NCBI RefSeq assembly: GCF_907164915.1
Contig: NC_061868.1
Location: 47,243,689 to 47,307,688, forward strand
Length of the DNA stretch: 64,000 nt
Reading direction: 5' to 3'
Origin: Impatiens glandulifera
Taxonomy: Eukaryota > Streptophyta > Magnoliopsida > Ericales > Balsaminaceae
Positions within the stretch are counted from its first letter, which is position 1; each line of letters starts with the position of its first letter. The translations under genes were made by a program, and so were the position numbers. Positions 53,423 to 63,525 of the stretch are shown here, piece after piece. The notes under the pieces were generated by a model. That model saw nothing but the letters and a program-made list of their open reading frames with translations, did not search any database and was not told the DNA's origin.

Positions 53423-54400
53423 TATACGAATCTATGCTTATGATTCCATGAACATACTCAAGAGAGAGATTACCTAAAGATTCGGGAAGGAGATAAAAGA
53501 AACCAGAGATATTTTGCACCTCAAACCCTGTTTGAATGAAGATAAACTATCTGAGAAGAAGATGATCTTTTTTTTTTCAAACTCAAAGATTGGTATGTTG
53601 GTATTGGGCTGTAGAAAAAATAAAATAAAAATAAATTTGGGCCTTGATGAATTGGACTGCAACAAAATAAATTGAAGATTTTAAGTCCCTGAAATATTAT
53701 AAGATATAAAAATTATCAGCATAACTTTACTTTTAAGAAATCAAAATGAAAATGAAACACCTTAGAAACAAAATTAAAATGTATAATAATAGTCAAAATA
53801 ACAAGATTTGCTTAAGAGTGAAATCTTGCTTAAATTAATTTTTTAAGGAATGTTGTAGAGTTATTCTTTGAGGGATTAACTAGAGAGGTGCATAATAAGT
53901 TTTTGTTATTGATTTTTTTTTTAAAACTTGGTAAAACTTATAACTATTTACTTATTTGACCATATTAGAAGAAGACATAATCAGAGATTAAAAATTATAT
54001 GTTTGATTCTCAGAATAATTTAATTTAAAGTTAAATTGAAATATTGTACTAGTTTCTTAAATTTAAAATATATATATTTATTTATAGAGAAACTTGTTAT
54101 ACTTTCAAAAAAAATAAAAGAAAAAGAAAAGCCAACATTTATTTTTTCATCCATGAATACCTCATGAAGAATTATATGACCTAAAATAACTGAGACAATT
54201 TCATTCTATAAATAATATTATAGAACAAATCATAAATTTAAATAATTAAAATTTCTACTACAAGCTTAATAAGACGGCTAACAATTCATGTTTCTAACAA
54301 TAATAAATAAATAAAATTTAAAAAATTATTACATTTAAAAAGCAACCTAGTGAAAATTCTTAACATTTGAACTAACCAATGAGAAACAAAATTAATAGAA
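53423..54400. repeat. Segmental duplication, copy B (PGR3 upstream region)
   Basis: This continues copy B beyond the transposon and matches 49323-50345 with scattered substitutions and small deletions. It includes the gacggctaacaattcatgtt word at about 54272. It is non-coding; the 53474-53665 frame lies in the duplicated promoter. Confidence 0.85.
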
Positions 54401-54930
54401 GAAATTTAAATAAGCAATTTGAGTATCCATATAAATTGAAGGAAATGATAGACAGCGGAAAAGTTTTGCAAGTTTTGCAGGAATAGGTAGGAAAATGATG
54501 TGTCATCTTTTCGACACATCTTTTCATTGGATTAAAATTTTAAAATTCTTTCTCCTGTTACATTTTAAATCCAATAGGGTGATGACACATTATTTTCCTA
54601 CGTATTTTTGTCAAAAAATTTCTATTCTCTGTCATTTCTCTAAACTGAAAAGTTTGGTGAGGCTGAAAATAAAAATTACTCCAATAAACCAAAATTTAGA
54701 TAGAAAGAGAGAGAAGGCAAAATATATAAGTTCAAATATTTTTCTGTAAAATAAAAATCCAAATCACCAATTTGAGCCTCAACCACATTTGATAAAGATA
54801 AACTGTACGAGGCTATAAAAGTATTTAAAAAAATAAATAAAAGCGTTACAGCAAAACACTATTCAAGTATAAAATGATAAAAACAATATCATTGATTCAA
54901 AATGACAGAGAGAATCTGATTCGCCCAGTC
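54401..54930. other. Spacer, 3' flank of the HAKAI gene
   Basis: A near-inverted word pair (tgatgtgtcatcttttc and ggtgatgacacattattttc) lies around 54496-54596. No gene is seen. Confidence 0.5.
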
Positions 54931-56940
54931 TCAGTTGTTCCACCGCCCCAAACCTCTTCCATCATTATTATTTCCCCATTCTCCACGGCCGGCACCACCA
55001 CCACCTTGATGCGGAGGATGAATCATCGGTCCCTGCAACGGGAATACACCACGAGGAGGATGAAGAGGCTGCATATTTGGCGGGAACCCCAAAATGGATG
55101 GTCTATTGTCATGTGACCCCAAACCCAACCGACCCATATCATATGGAGGGCCACCATAGATTATCTGCGGGGGAGGTGCTATTGGCACAAAGAAATTATG
55201 AGGAGGAGGAGGAGCAGGAGCAGGATGAAGAACAGGATGACTTTGTTGTATTGGGGGGCAACCTATTGGCCGAAAGAATGGCCTCGGTTGTTGCTGCTGC
55301 TGATGCTGCTGTTGCTGCTGCATCATGGGAATCGGATAAGGTGGGTCTCTCGGCAATGGCCGATGACATTGGTCTTCTCGGTCGTGAATTTTAGTCACGG
55401 GTATAGGAGAGGAGAAAGGTACTGCCTTTGGCGGTGGTGGGCCCATAACAAGTTTTGAATCCAAACCAGAAGCAGCAGCAGCAGGTGCCGCCCTTGGCGG
55501 TGGTGGGCCCATAACAAGTTTTGAATCCAACCCAGAAGCAGAAGCAGCAGCAGCTGCTGGCTTTGGGGGTGGGAGGAGGTCTATAACAGTTGCTGATTCG
55601 GAAGAAACCGCTGCTGCTGCTGCTGGCGACTTCTGTTTCATAGCATCCAACGATCCATTTCCATTTTCGTTCTCTCTGCTAGGCTTAAGAACATTACCAT
55701 GGCTTTCACGAACGTGCGATTCGAATTTGTCCTTTATTACGAATGACTTCAGGCACAGAGGAGATGAACACACGAACAGATCATCGGTCCGTTTGATAGT
55801 CTCAACGATTTCTATACTTTCTTCACATCTGCATTCACAGCAAGAAATGTCAACCATCCATCCCCCACTTGTTTTCTTCACAAAGTAAAAAAAAGGATGG
55901 AAAATCTTTACTTACACAAAGCAATTTTTTGTACTCTCTGAACAGCTAAGACAGAAGACATGGGTACAAGGAATCTACAACACAAAATCAACATATTACT
56001 AATTTAAACTCACAAATAATATTAACAAACCGAATAAACAGCTTCTAAGAAATGATAAACTTATGGAAAACTCATGTCTTCAAGGTTATGTGTTCAAATT
56101 TTCACACATAATCATTTAAAATAATATGACAAACTTCTCAATATATGAAAAAATCTTTAAGGATTTGTGGAAGAAGAGGGCCTGGTAGATGACACATTAG
56201 GAAAGCATTTATTGACTCTCTTTGCTCACCGGTTTTCTGAGCCATATTGTGAAGATTGAGTAGTTCACGTGGTTGTGATTTAGTGATCACGTGAGTTTCG
56301 CGTGATCTTTGGAATGAATGTTGTTTGAGTAATTCACGTTAATGTGATTTAGTGATCACGTGAGCTTTGGAATGTTATTTGAGTAGTTCATGTGGATGTG
56401 ACTGAGTGATCACGTGAACTTTGGAATGTTATTTGAGTAGTTCATGTGGATGTGACTGAGTGATCACGTGAGCTTTGAAATGTTGTTTGAGTAGTTCACG
56501 TGGATTTGATAGAGTGATCACGTGAGCTTTAGAATGTTGTTTGAGTAATTTACGTGGATGTGATTGAGTGATCACGTGAGCTTTTGAATTGTTTGAGTAG
56601 TTAAATTTATGATAAATTTTATCATTTAAAAACTAAATTTAGTTTCCCAACAATGGTTTCCAAATGGGGAATGTACAAGTAAACGATCATTAGAAAACTT
56701 GACCTGAAATCAACTTCATAGAAACCAACCAATATAATATGAGAAGCAAGCAAGCAAGCACATAATCTTGTTTCATTCAAAACAAAGAGAACTTACCAAA
56801 CGGCCATAAGCAGCTATTGGAAAGTCACAATTGAGACAGAAATGAAGGCGTTCACCATTTGATCGTCGTCCAACATTCTTCACAAGAAGAGCAGCAGGAG
56901 GTGGACCCAGGCTTTTGGCGATCGTTTTGGCGATCGTCAT
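54931..56940 (-). CDS. HAKAI: HAKAI-type RING E3 ligase, m6A writer-associated
   Basis: Three exons on the minus strand: 56940-56797, 55974-55916 and 55828-54931, giving 366 aa. HAKAI is a RING ubiquitin ligase that belongs to the mRNA m6A methyltransferase complex in plants and animals. The C3HC4 RING is assembled across all exons: C35, C38, C51, H53, C56, C59, C66, C69. A C2H2 finger follows (C88, C93, H106, H111). The C-terminal two thirds are Pro/Gln-rich, with a Gln tract, a duplicated GLDSKLVMGPPPP block, and a Gly/Arg/Asn tail. The exon 3 acceptor at 55829 is chosen because it restores CFVCEESIEI. The start at 56940 is the first ATG in frame; an upstream ATG at 56983 encodes the family-like MLQIKL but is out of frame. 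Confidence 0.87.
56257..56605. repeat. 54-bp minisatellite in HAKAI intron 1 with CACGTG boxes
   Basis: About six units of roughly 54-60 bp. Each carries gtgatcacgtgag, in which TGATCA and CACGTG palindromes overlap, and most carry a second gttcacgtgg or variant. The unit context is ttgagtagttcacgtggatg. It lies wholly within intron 1 (55975-56796). Confidence 0.9.
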
Positions 56941-57831
56941 ATCTTCTAGGGCTATGTCCTGTCTCCAGCTTAATCTGCAGCATCATAGTGTAGTCTTGAA
57001 AAACAGAAGTTCAAAATGCAAAAAATAAAAAACTACAGTCTTCCCTGCAAAAGGAAGTACCCAATTCTTAAGCTCAATCAAGTAACTTCCGATTCTTACA
57101 ACAAATTTCCATCTGATTCGTGCAAAACATTACTGATAAGCGAAAACGAAACAAATCCATGCTAATCAGTATTCATCAAAGCCACAATTCATAAGATTGA
57201 ATCAGCGTAATAACAGATGCGATCACCTCGTGCAACGATTATGATAAATACATATAGAATTCAGTCAGATCAAGCAAAGATAGGAGACAGATCAGTATCA
57301 TCCTATATCGTTTCTCGTTAAGATATGATCAAATTACTGCAAAATGTAGAAAGACAAACCCTATTATTACCTGAATTGCTTAACAAATCCCCGATCGCGC
57401 ACCTTCTTCGTCACAGGGAAGAATCCATTCGGCCGCTTATGTTAGATATGGTAGCTCTCCTGATAAACCCTAAATTATCGATCTGCGTTACTTATATAGA
57501 GAACTTTTATAAGCCTAATCTCCAAACATGGAAAATAACTTTTTCTGAAATTTTTATCTTTGAATTTAGCTACTTTCTATGAAATTCGGTTATACTCATT
57601 AAATGGAGTTCAAAGCCTTCAAAAATATGAATAGAGCGGCAAAATTAATATTGCAAATGATGATACTCATTTCTTTTTTTATTTTTCATTTCTAACTGCA
57701 AAATATCATGGGGTTAACTTAAGATCACTACTTCCAAATTTCAATTTATGTATGGCTAGGTCTTTTAAGACATTACCTTAAACGAAACTAAATATTTAGT
57801 ACCAAATCCATTAAATCTTGGTATTACAAGA

Positions 57832-57930
57832 ATGGCCAAAAACAAAGAAGAAGGCGGGAAAGCTCGTGTTTTCGATTTGTATTTTTTTGCGTTGCTTCGT
57901 CCTATGGAATACATGGATCTCGCGAAATAA
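57832..57930 (+). CDS. Candidate 32-codon small ORF or exon fragment
   Basis: A short frame has more protein-like composition than its surroundings (MAKNKEEGGKARVF, then LLRPMEYMDLAK) and locally higher GC. I recognise no family. It may be a fragment of a lost gene or chance. Confidence 0.2.
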   Translation: MAKNKEEGGKARVFDLYFFALLRPMEYMDLAK

Positions 57931-58594
57931 GGTAATTCATGAAAATTGAAAACATTATTATCGGGTTGCACTTTTTAATATTGCAAAATCAATGAAATAA
58001 TTGCATGAAAGTTAATCCACCGCGTTAAAAAATGACTTTCGAACATAGCATAGTAAATTAAAAATTCATATTCTATTATTATTAGGTTCAAACTTGGACC
58101 GTATTTATAAATTGAAAATCGAATTTTGAATTGTGTGTAGAGATTCGAACTATCATAATTTTATTTATTTAAAACTTTTCTCAAATAAACAAAACATTTT
58201 TATTCTAACGTATAATTTTTTATTTCTAATTAATTTGTCATGTTCGTAATGAAATTTTATTTATGAACGTTTTGGACATATTTTTTAGATTTACGCATTT
58301 TATTATATTAAAAATGATTTGTATGATTTAAAAAATGTGTGATCTAAAAAAAGATTTGAGAAAATTTAAAAAGAAATAAATTTGATATTAATTTCTCACA
58401 TAACTCTCGAACGAGATTTTATGTACACTTTAACAATTTGGACGTATTTTTATTTAATTAACTATTTTTTTAGATATATATATACAAATTGGCTAATAAG
58501 TTTAAATGTCAGAAAAAATGTGTGATGCATTCAAATCAATAGAAAAAAAATTCATAATATACAGAATTACTGTATATTTACAAATGTAACGAAT

Positions 58595-58898
58595 TAATTA
58601 AGAAAGAAAACACTATGTTTAAAGTAATAAGTACATACTTTCATTTGTTTGTTTGAGAGGATCACTCAAATAATTAAAATTGTGATTTTTCTTAATGAAC
58701 TAATTAAGAAAAATAACACTATGTTAAAGTAAGAATACTAACATTTATTTGTTTAGAGAATGACTCAAATTATTAAAATTGTAATTTTTCTAGTTCAATG
58801 CCACAATTCAAATTTTAAATCTCATTTAATAAAATATCCAAGTTTGAAATTAATGAGAAATCTCATTTAATAAAATATCCAAGTTTGAAATTAATGAG
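58595..58898. repeat. Two adjacent small tandem duplications
   Basis: Copies 58595-58700 and 58701-58800 share the order taattaaga, aacactatg, gactcaaa(t)aattaaaattgt with many differences. Immediately after, 58817-58857 and 58858-58898 are identical 41-mers beginning aaatctcatttaataaaata. Confidence 0.85.
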
Positions 58899-60139
58899 AA
58901 CCACGTCCCACAAAAACGCATTAAAATTAACACTGATTTTACAATAAACTCAATTACCAACTGTGTGATCTATCTTGTTACTATAAATGACTTTGGAGTT
59001 TGGACAATTATTAATATAAGCAAAATTAATTTCGTGAAGACAGACCTTATATTTGGCCGATATAATATATTGGATCGGTTACAATTATTTAAATATCCAA
59101 CATTATATATTTAATAATTTGTATTTAACATGTTTTAAATAAATTAAAAAACTTATTGAACAAAATGAAGTAAAAAGTTATAATATAATTATAATTATAA
59201 ACAAAAAAAATTAATTGAACAAAATTTTAAAATAAGTTAGCATATTGAAAGATTTATTTGTTAATGATTGTTAATGATTGTCTAATTATTTTAGTTATTT
59301 CAATAGAATTGTATGGATTACTTCATTAATATCATATATATCTGTTAAAAATTATTTATTTTTTCTTAATTGTTGAAAATCTATGACAACTATTTAATTT
59401 TTAAATTGTTTTTTTTTTAAATTAAAAAGCCTTAGTAAAAAGTTTTTTCACATGTGAATAAAATTGAAACAATAATTATTTTTTCTAACTTAGCGGCAAT
59501 AAAAGGTGGGTACTAACTTTAAGTTTCTGAGTTTGAATCCGTCATGCAACAAGTTCTGCGACTGTTTAAATGATTGAGTGTGTTTGCGAGTTACATACTT
59601 AATCTATTATCTCATTTTTAAATCAAAATAAAAAAAATCAAAACAATATAAAATATAAAATTGAGCTCATGCAATTCATCTGATTAACTCAAAACAAATC
59701 ACTTTTTTTTTTTATAATGGACAAATTTACTTATTATTCTGATTTTAATTTACTTCACACACTCAAATTTATTATTTTCATTCACACAAATTAGAAGTTT
59801 ATTAGCATAATCAAAACACTTGGTCTATGTTTGATATTTGATTAATGGCAACCATTTCATATGTAATAATATTTATAAAATAATAACAAACCAGTGCGAA
59901 CAATAACTCAAGATTCGAATCACGTGGATAAAAATAATTTCTACAGAATAAGTTATCGGAATCTGCAATATGCAATACAATCCACACACAACAAACCCAC
60001 AATAGGATTTAGACAAAACCATAAAAAGAGTAAGAATCGGTGAAATAGAAGCGAAAAATCAGATAATTCATTCATTCGATCAACTCAATGCGATACTCTC
60101 GTGTAAAGAAAACAAGGCAGTAAATAGAATGTATGTTTA

Positions 60140-60295
60140 TTAAGTAAGCAATAAGGAAACTTGGCTGGCTGAAAGCAATGATGCCAATGATGGAGGGGAT
60201 TCTTCAAAGAGGGAGTGATGCTTTTGTAATGAACCAGAAACACCACAACTGTCACTTTGTTTCTTCCTTTTTTCCAAACATATTCTTTTGGATTT
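60140..60295 (-). other. Exon-like remnant, possible 3' end of a lost gene
   Basis: On the minus strand a roughly 48-codon frame ends at a TAA at 60142-60140, followed within the same bases by AATAAA. It includes SLFEESPPSLASLLSASQ. GC is higher than in the flanks. Upstream sequence is A/T-rich and then the AAT array, so no further exons are visible. Family unknown. Confidence 0.2.
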
Positions 60296-60534
60296 TCTTT
60301 ATTTTATTGAAAACCAAATTATAAACTATTAATATTTTCTACCATTAATTTTAAATAAAATTGATAAACCAATTTTTTTTTAGTACAATAAACACATTCA
60401 AATTTTAATTTTTTAGCACACATTTTTTTATATCAAATTTATTTTGGTGTTTGGTAACATTGTAATTTATGGTTTAATTCTAATTCTTAGATTATGTAGA
60501 ATATTTAAGATTAACAAATGTAAATAAAATTAAT

Positions 60535-61043
60535 AAATATATTAAATATAATAATAACAATATTAATAAATATAATATTAATAAAATAATTCTGAAAATA
60601 ATAATAATAATAATTATTATTATTATAATAATTTTGAAAATAATTATTATTATTATGAAAATAATAATATTAATAATAATAATATTAATAATTCTATTAA
60701 AATGATAATAATGAAAATTCTGAAAATAAATAATTCTAATAATACTAATGATAATAATAATTCTTAAAATAATAATAATAATAAATATAATAATAACAAT
60801 ATTAATAATTATAATAATAATAAATAATATAATTATAATAATACTAAATATAATAATAAACAATATTAATAATAAATAAAATAATAATAATTATTATTAT
60901 TATAAATATAAATATAATAATTATAATTCTGAAAATAATAATTATAAAAAAGAAAATAATAATCATAATAATTTTGAAAATAATAATAATAAATATAATA
61001 ATATTTATTATAATTATTATAATAATAACAATATTAATAAATA
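60535..61043. repeat. AAT-rich array, left part
   Basis: It carries the same motif set as 50365-52430 (aatattaataaatataat, attaataaaataattctg). It is interrupted at 61043 by the MULE-like insertion; the array resumes at 62968. Confidence 0.9.
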
Positions 61044-61148
61044 GGGAAATTTGACGAAATAACCCTCATAATAGGGTTATTTCCAAATTTAACATAGGCC
61101 AAATAATATTTTCAAATATAACCTTTTGTCTATGTAAAAAAAACTCTT

Positions 61149-61541
61149 TTGCCCTCAAATAAAAAAAATAAAAGAAATTCAGTTTCTTCTCCCTCTCCTC
61201 TTTTCATATTTCCTAAACGGCCAAGTCCCACTCTTCTTCTTCTTCTCCTCTCCCCCGACGACTATCCGAGCCCAGCCAATACTTCTGCTAACAGACCCAC
61301 TTACAGACCCACCACCGCTTCAAACATCCTTTCTCTTATCTCACCCAGTTCTTCTTCATCTCTTACTTCCTTCAATATCCCGATTTCTGCTAATACCTCT
61401 TACAGTGATGACTTCGATTGGGAGTATATTGATGGAGTTGAAGACAAAAGAGCACGTGGGTATTTTGATGATTCAATTCTTGCTTCTGTTCCAAAAAGAG
61501 ATGAAGTTCAACTTGCAATAAGAGATATAGACTTGTTCTAG
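61149..61541 (+). pseudogene. ORF inside the MULE-like element, possible captured gene fragment
   Basis: A 130-codon frame starts within the inverted arm. It is Ser/Pro/Thr-rich and then ends in a more protein-like, acidic stretch (SYSDDFDWEYIDGVEDKRAR, ending in RDEVQLAIRDIDLF). The second half has no counterpart in the right arm, which suggests acquired host sequence as in Pack-MULEs. I do not recognise the donor family. Confidence 0.45.
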
Positions 61542-61646
61542 GTTTAGTGATTGAGATATGACTTTGACTAAATCGTTTTGAGTTTAAAGTGCATCTTTCG
61601 AAGGCGTTGCAGACGAATGTGCATCTGTCGCAGACGAATGCGCATC

Positions 61647-62419
61647 TAGAGATGGCAATGGGTACCCGTATGCCCGATATCCGTGGGTACCCGATAGTCG
61701 GGTTCGGGGTCGGGGTCGGGCATGAGGAGAAGGAGAAGGTACCCGGTCGGGTACGGGGTCGGGGATGGGGAGTGTGCGAAACCCAAACCCGATACCCGGT
61801 TATATTAATATTATTGATTTTTTTATTAAAGTTTAATGTGTGACTTTTTAAAAATGCTTCATCATTGCAAATGTATCATAAATATGCATCATTTAATTTG
61901 ATCTTATCCACACTTCACTCCAACCATAGTCATAAATATACTACACTCCAACTTTAATTATTTTATATTCCCAAAATAATATTTCTCTACATAACTTCAA
62001 TTTTTATTTTAATAACAAAATATTACTCTCTCTCATAATTCTTCATATTCAATCTCTAGTTTTTTTTCCAATGTTCATTCTACTTTTTTTCCACTCTAGT
62101 TTATCTTCTTCAAGATTTACAAAAATTATGAGATAGGTAAGTAATGGTTTTATTTTTATTTTTAATATTTTGATATTACTAATGTTAATATTATTTATTA
62201 AAGTTGTGTTTCTTTTTTTTTCAAACTTTATAATTTTATAAGTAATTAAATCGGGTAATGGGGTACCCGTCGGGGATCGGGTACCCGACGAATCGTGGAT
62301 GGGTATAGAAGTAGAGATACCCGTCGGGTTCGGGGTCGGGGTCGGGTAGTGAAATAAAAATCGGGTTCGGGGATGGGTACTTCACTACCCGTCGGGTAGG
62401 GTACCCGTTGCCATCCCTA
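61647..62419. mobile_element. Non-autonomous hAT element, 773 bp, nested
   Basis: The ends are TAGAGATGGCAATGGGTACC and, inverted, TAGGGATGGCAACGGGTACC. It is flanked by a perfect 8-bp target duplication TGCGCATC (61639-61646 and 62420-62427). The subterminal regions are packed with GGGTACCC and CGGGGTCGGGG words. There is no transposase. A truncated relative lies at 25235-25430. Confidence 0.92.
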
Positions 62420-62967
62420 TGCGCATCTGTCGCAGACGAATGTGCATTCGCGTGCGACAGATGCGCATTCGTCTGCGACAGATGCGCATTCACCTGCAAC
62501 GCTTTCGACAAATGCATTTTAAACCCAAAACGATTCAGTCAGCCCATAAACCTAAACTCTAAACACTAGAACCCTAATCCATTCTTCCTAAACCTAAACG
62601 ATTCAACATGCATTGAAGGTAAACGGGAAAAACTCACATATTTGCCTGCTTTTTTCCGTCGTCGGGGGCTTGGATCGTTGTTGGGGGCCAGATAGTCGTC
62701 GGGGGCCGGATAGTCATCGGGGCTTGGATCGTCGTCGGGGGAGAAGGGTTTCGGGGGAAGATGAAGAGGCAGTTTTGAAAGGGAGCGTTTGGAAATATGA
62801 AAAGAGAAGAGGAGAGGGAAGGGAAGAAACTGAAATTTTTTTATTTTTTAATTTGAGGGCAAAATGGTATTTTTACATAGACAAAAAGTTAAATTTTAAA
62901 AAAATTATTTATCTTATGCTAAGTTTGGAAATAACCCTATTTTGAGGGTTATTTCGTCAAATTTCCC

Positions 62968-63175
62968 CAATAGATATAATACTAATATTCTGAAAATAAT
63001 AATAATATTAATAATTCTAATAATAATTTTGAAAATAATAATAATAAATATTTAAATAATAATAATAATAATTCTGAAAATAATAATAATATTAATAATT
63101 CTAATAAAATGATAATAATAATATTAATAATTCTAATAAAATGATAATAATAAGAATTCTGAAAATAATAATCTA
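62968..63175. repeat. AAT-rich array, right part
   Basis: This continues the 60535-61043 array after the nested transposons; gatataatactaatattctg resumes the interrupted motif. A 25-bp sub-repeat (gataataataatattaataa region) is doubled near 63110-63145. Confidence 0.88.
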
Positions 63176-63525
63176 TATTCCATATTCCTCTTTTGATTGT
63201 AAATAATTAAGGTTAAAATATTTATTAATTTAATTAGCAGTTAAAATATTTATTAATTTAAGAAGGGATATATCAATCTATAAGTGAGGCTACAAATTAA
63301 AAAAAAAAAAATCAATTTTTTATTTGTATTTAACTATTTTTTCTTCTTAATAGAACGATCTGCTAGCTAGCGAGCGATCGCGATGAGCGATGTCGAATCT
63401 AGTAAAGAGAAAAATGGCTGAGATCGCTTTTTCTTCTCCACCGTCGCAGCGGCCGCCGCATTTATCATACAAAAACTCTCCTCCTCTCTTTCGCTTCTAT
63501 CTATCAGTTTGATTCGTGTAAATAA
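63176..63525. other. Promoter and 5' leader of the trihelix gene
   Basis: An A/T-rich stretch is followed from about 63355 by a GC-richer, CT-rich leader (ccgtcgcagcggccgccgca region). A short upstream ATG at about 63391 opens a small frame ahead of the chosen start. Confidence 0.45.

Larger units (their letters stand above)
56984..60139. other. Intergenic spacer upstream of HAKAI
   Basis: The stretch to about 57450 is probable HAKAI 5' leader or promoter. Two small tandem duplications occur: about 106-bp units at 58595-58800 (diverged) and 41-bp units at 58817-58898 (identical). No tRNA or gene was identified except the weak candidates listed separately. Confidence 0.5.
61044..62967. mobile_element. 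MULE-like foldback transposon with long inverted arms
   Basis: Both ends read inward GGGAAATTTGACGAAATAAC. Arm similarity is continuous for about 170 bp and resumes in deeper blocks: cccccgacgactatc at 61250-61268, mirrored near 62700, and 61541-61646, mirrored at 62545-62420. The element is close to a full palindrome. Flanks taataaata (61035-61043) and caatagata (62968-62976) match at 7 of 9 and suggest a 9-bp target duplication, though in low-complexity sequence. It contains an ORF in the left arm and a nested hAT element. No transposase is present. Confidence 0.8.

Noticed and set aside
55077..55458. Plus-strand frames opposite HAKAI exon 3
   Set aside because: They are shadows created by the Gln and Pro repeat codons.
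55829..55881. N-terminal extension MKKTSGGWMVDISCCECR of the HAKAI C-terminal frame
   Set aside because: This is intron 2 sequence read through; using the acceptor after TGAATGCAG restores the RING Cys pair and joins exon 2 in frame.
56257..56605. Regularly spaced repeats resembling a CRISPR array
   Set aside because: It is a plant nuclear intron with no conserved repeat/unique spacer alternation and no cas genes; it is a minisatellite.
62613..62945. 110-codon plus-strand frame with RRGPDSRRG repeats
   Set aside because: It reads through the right inverted arm of the foldback element; the repeats are TIR-internal duplications.
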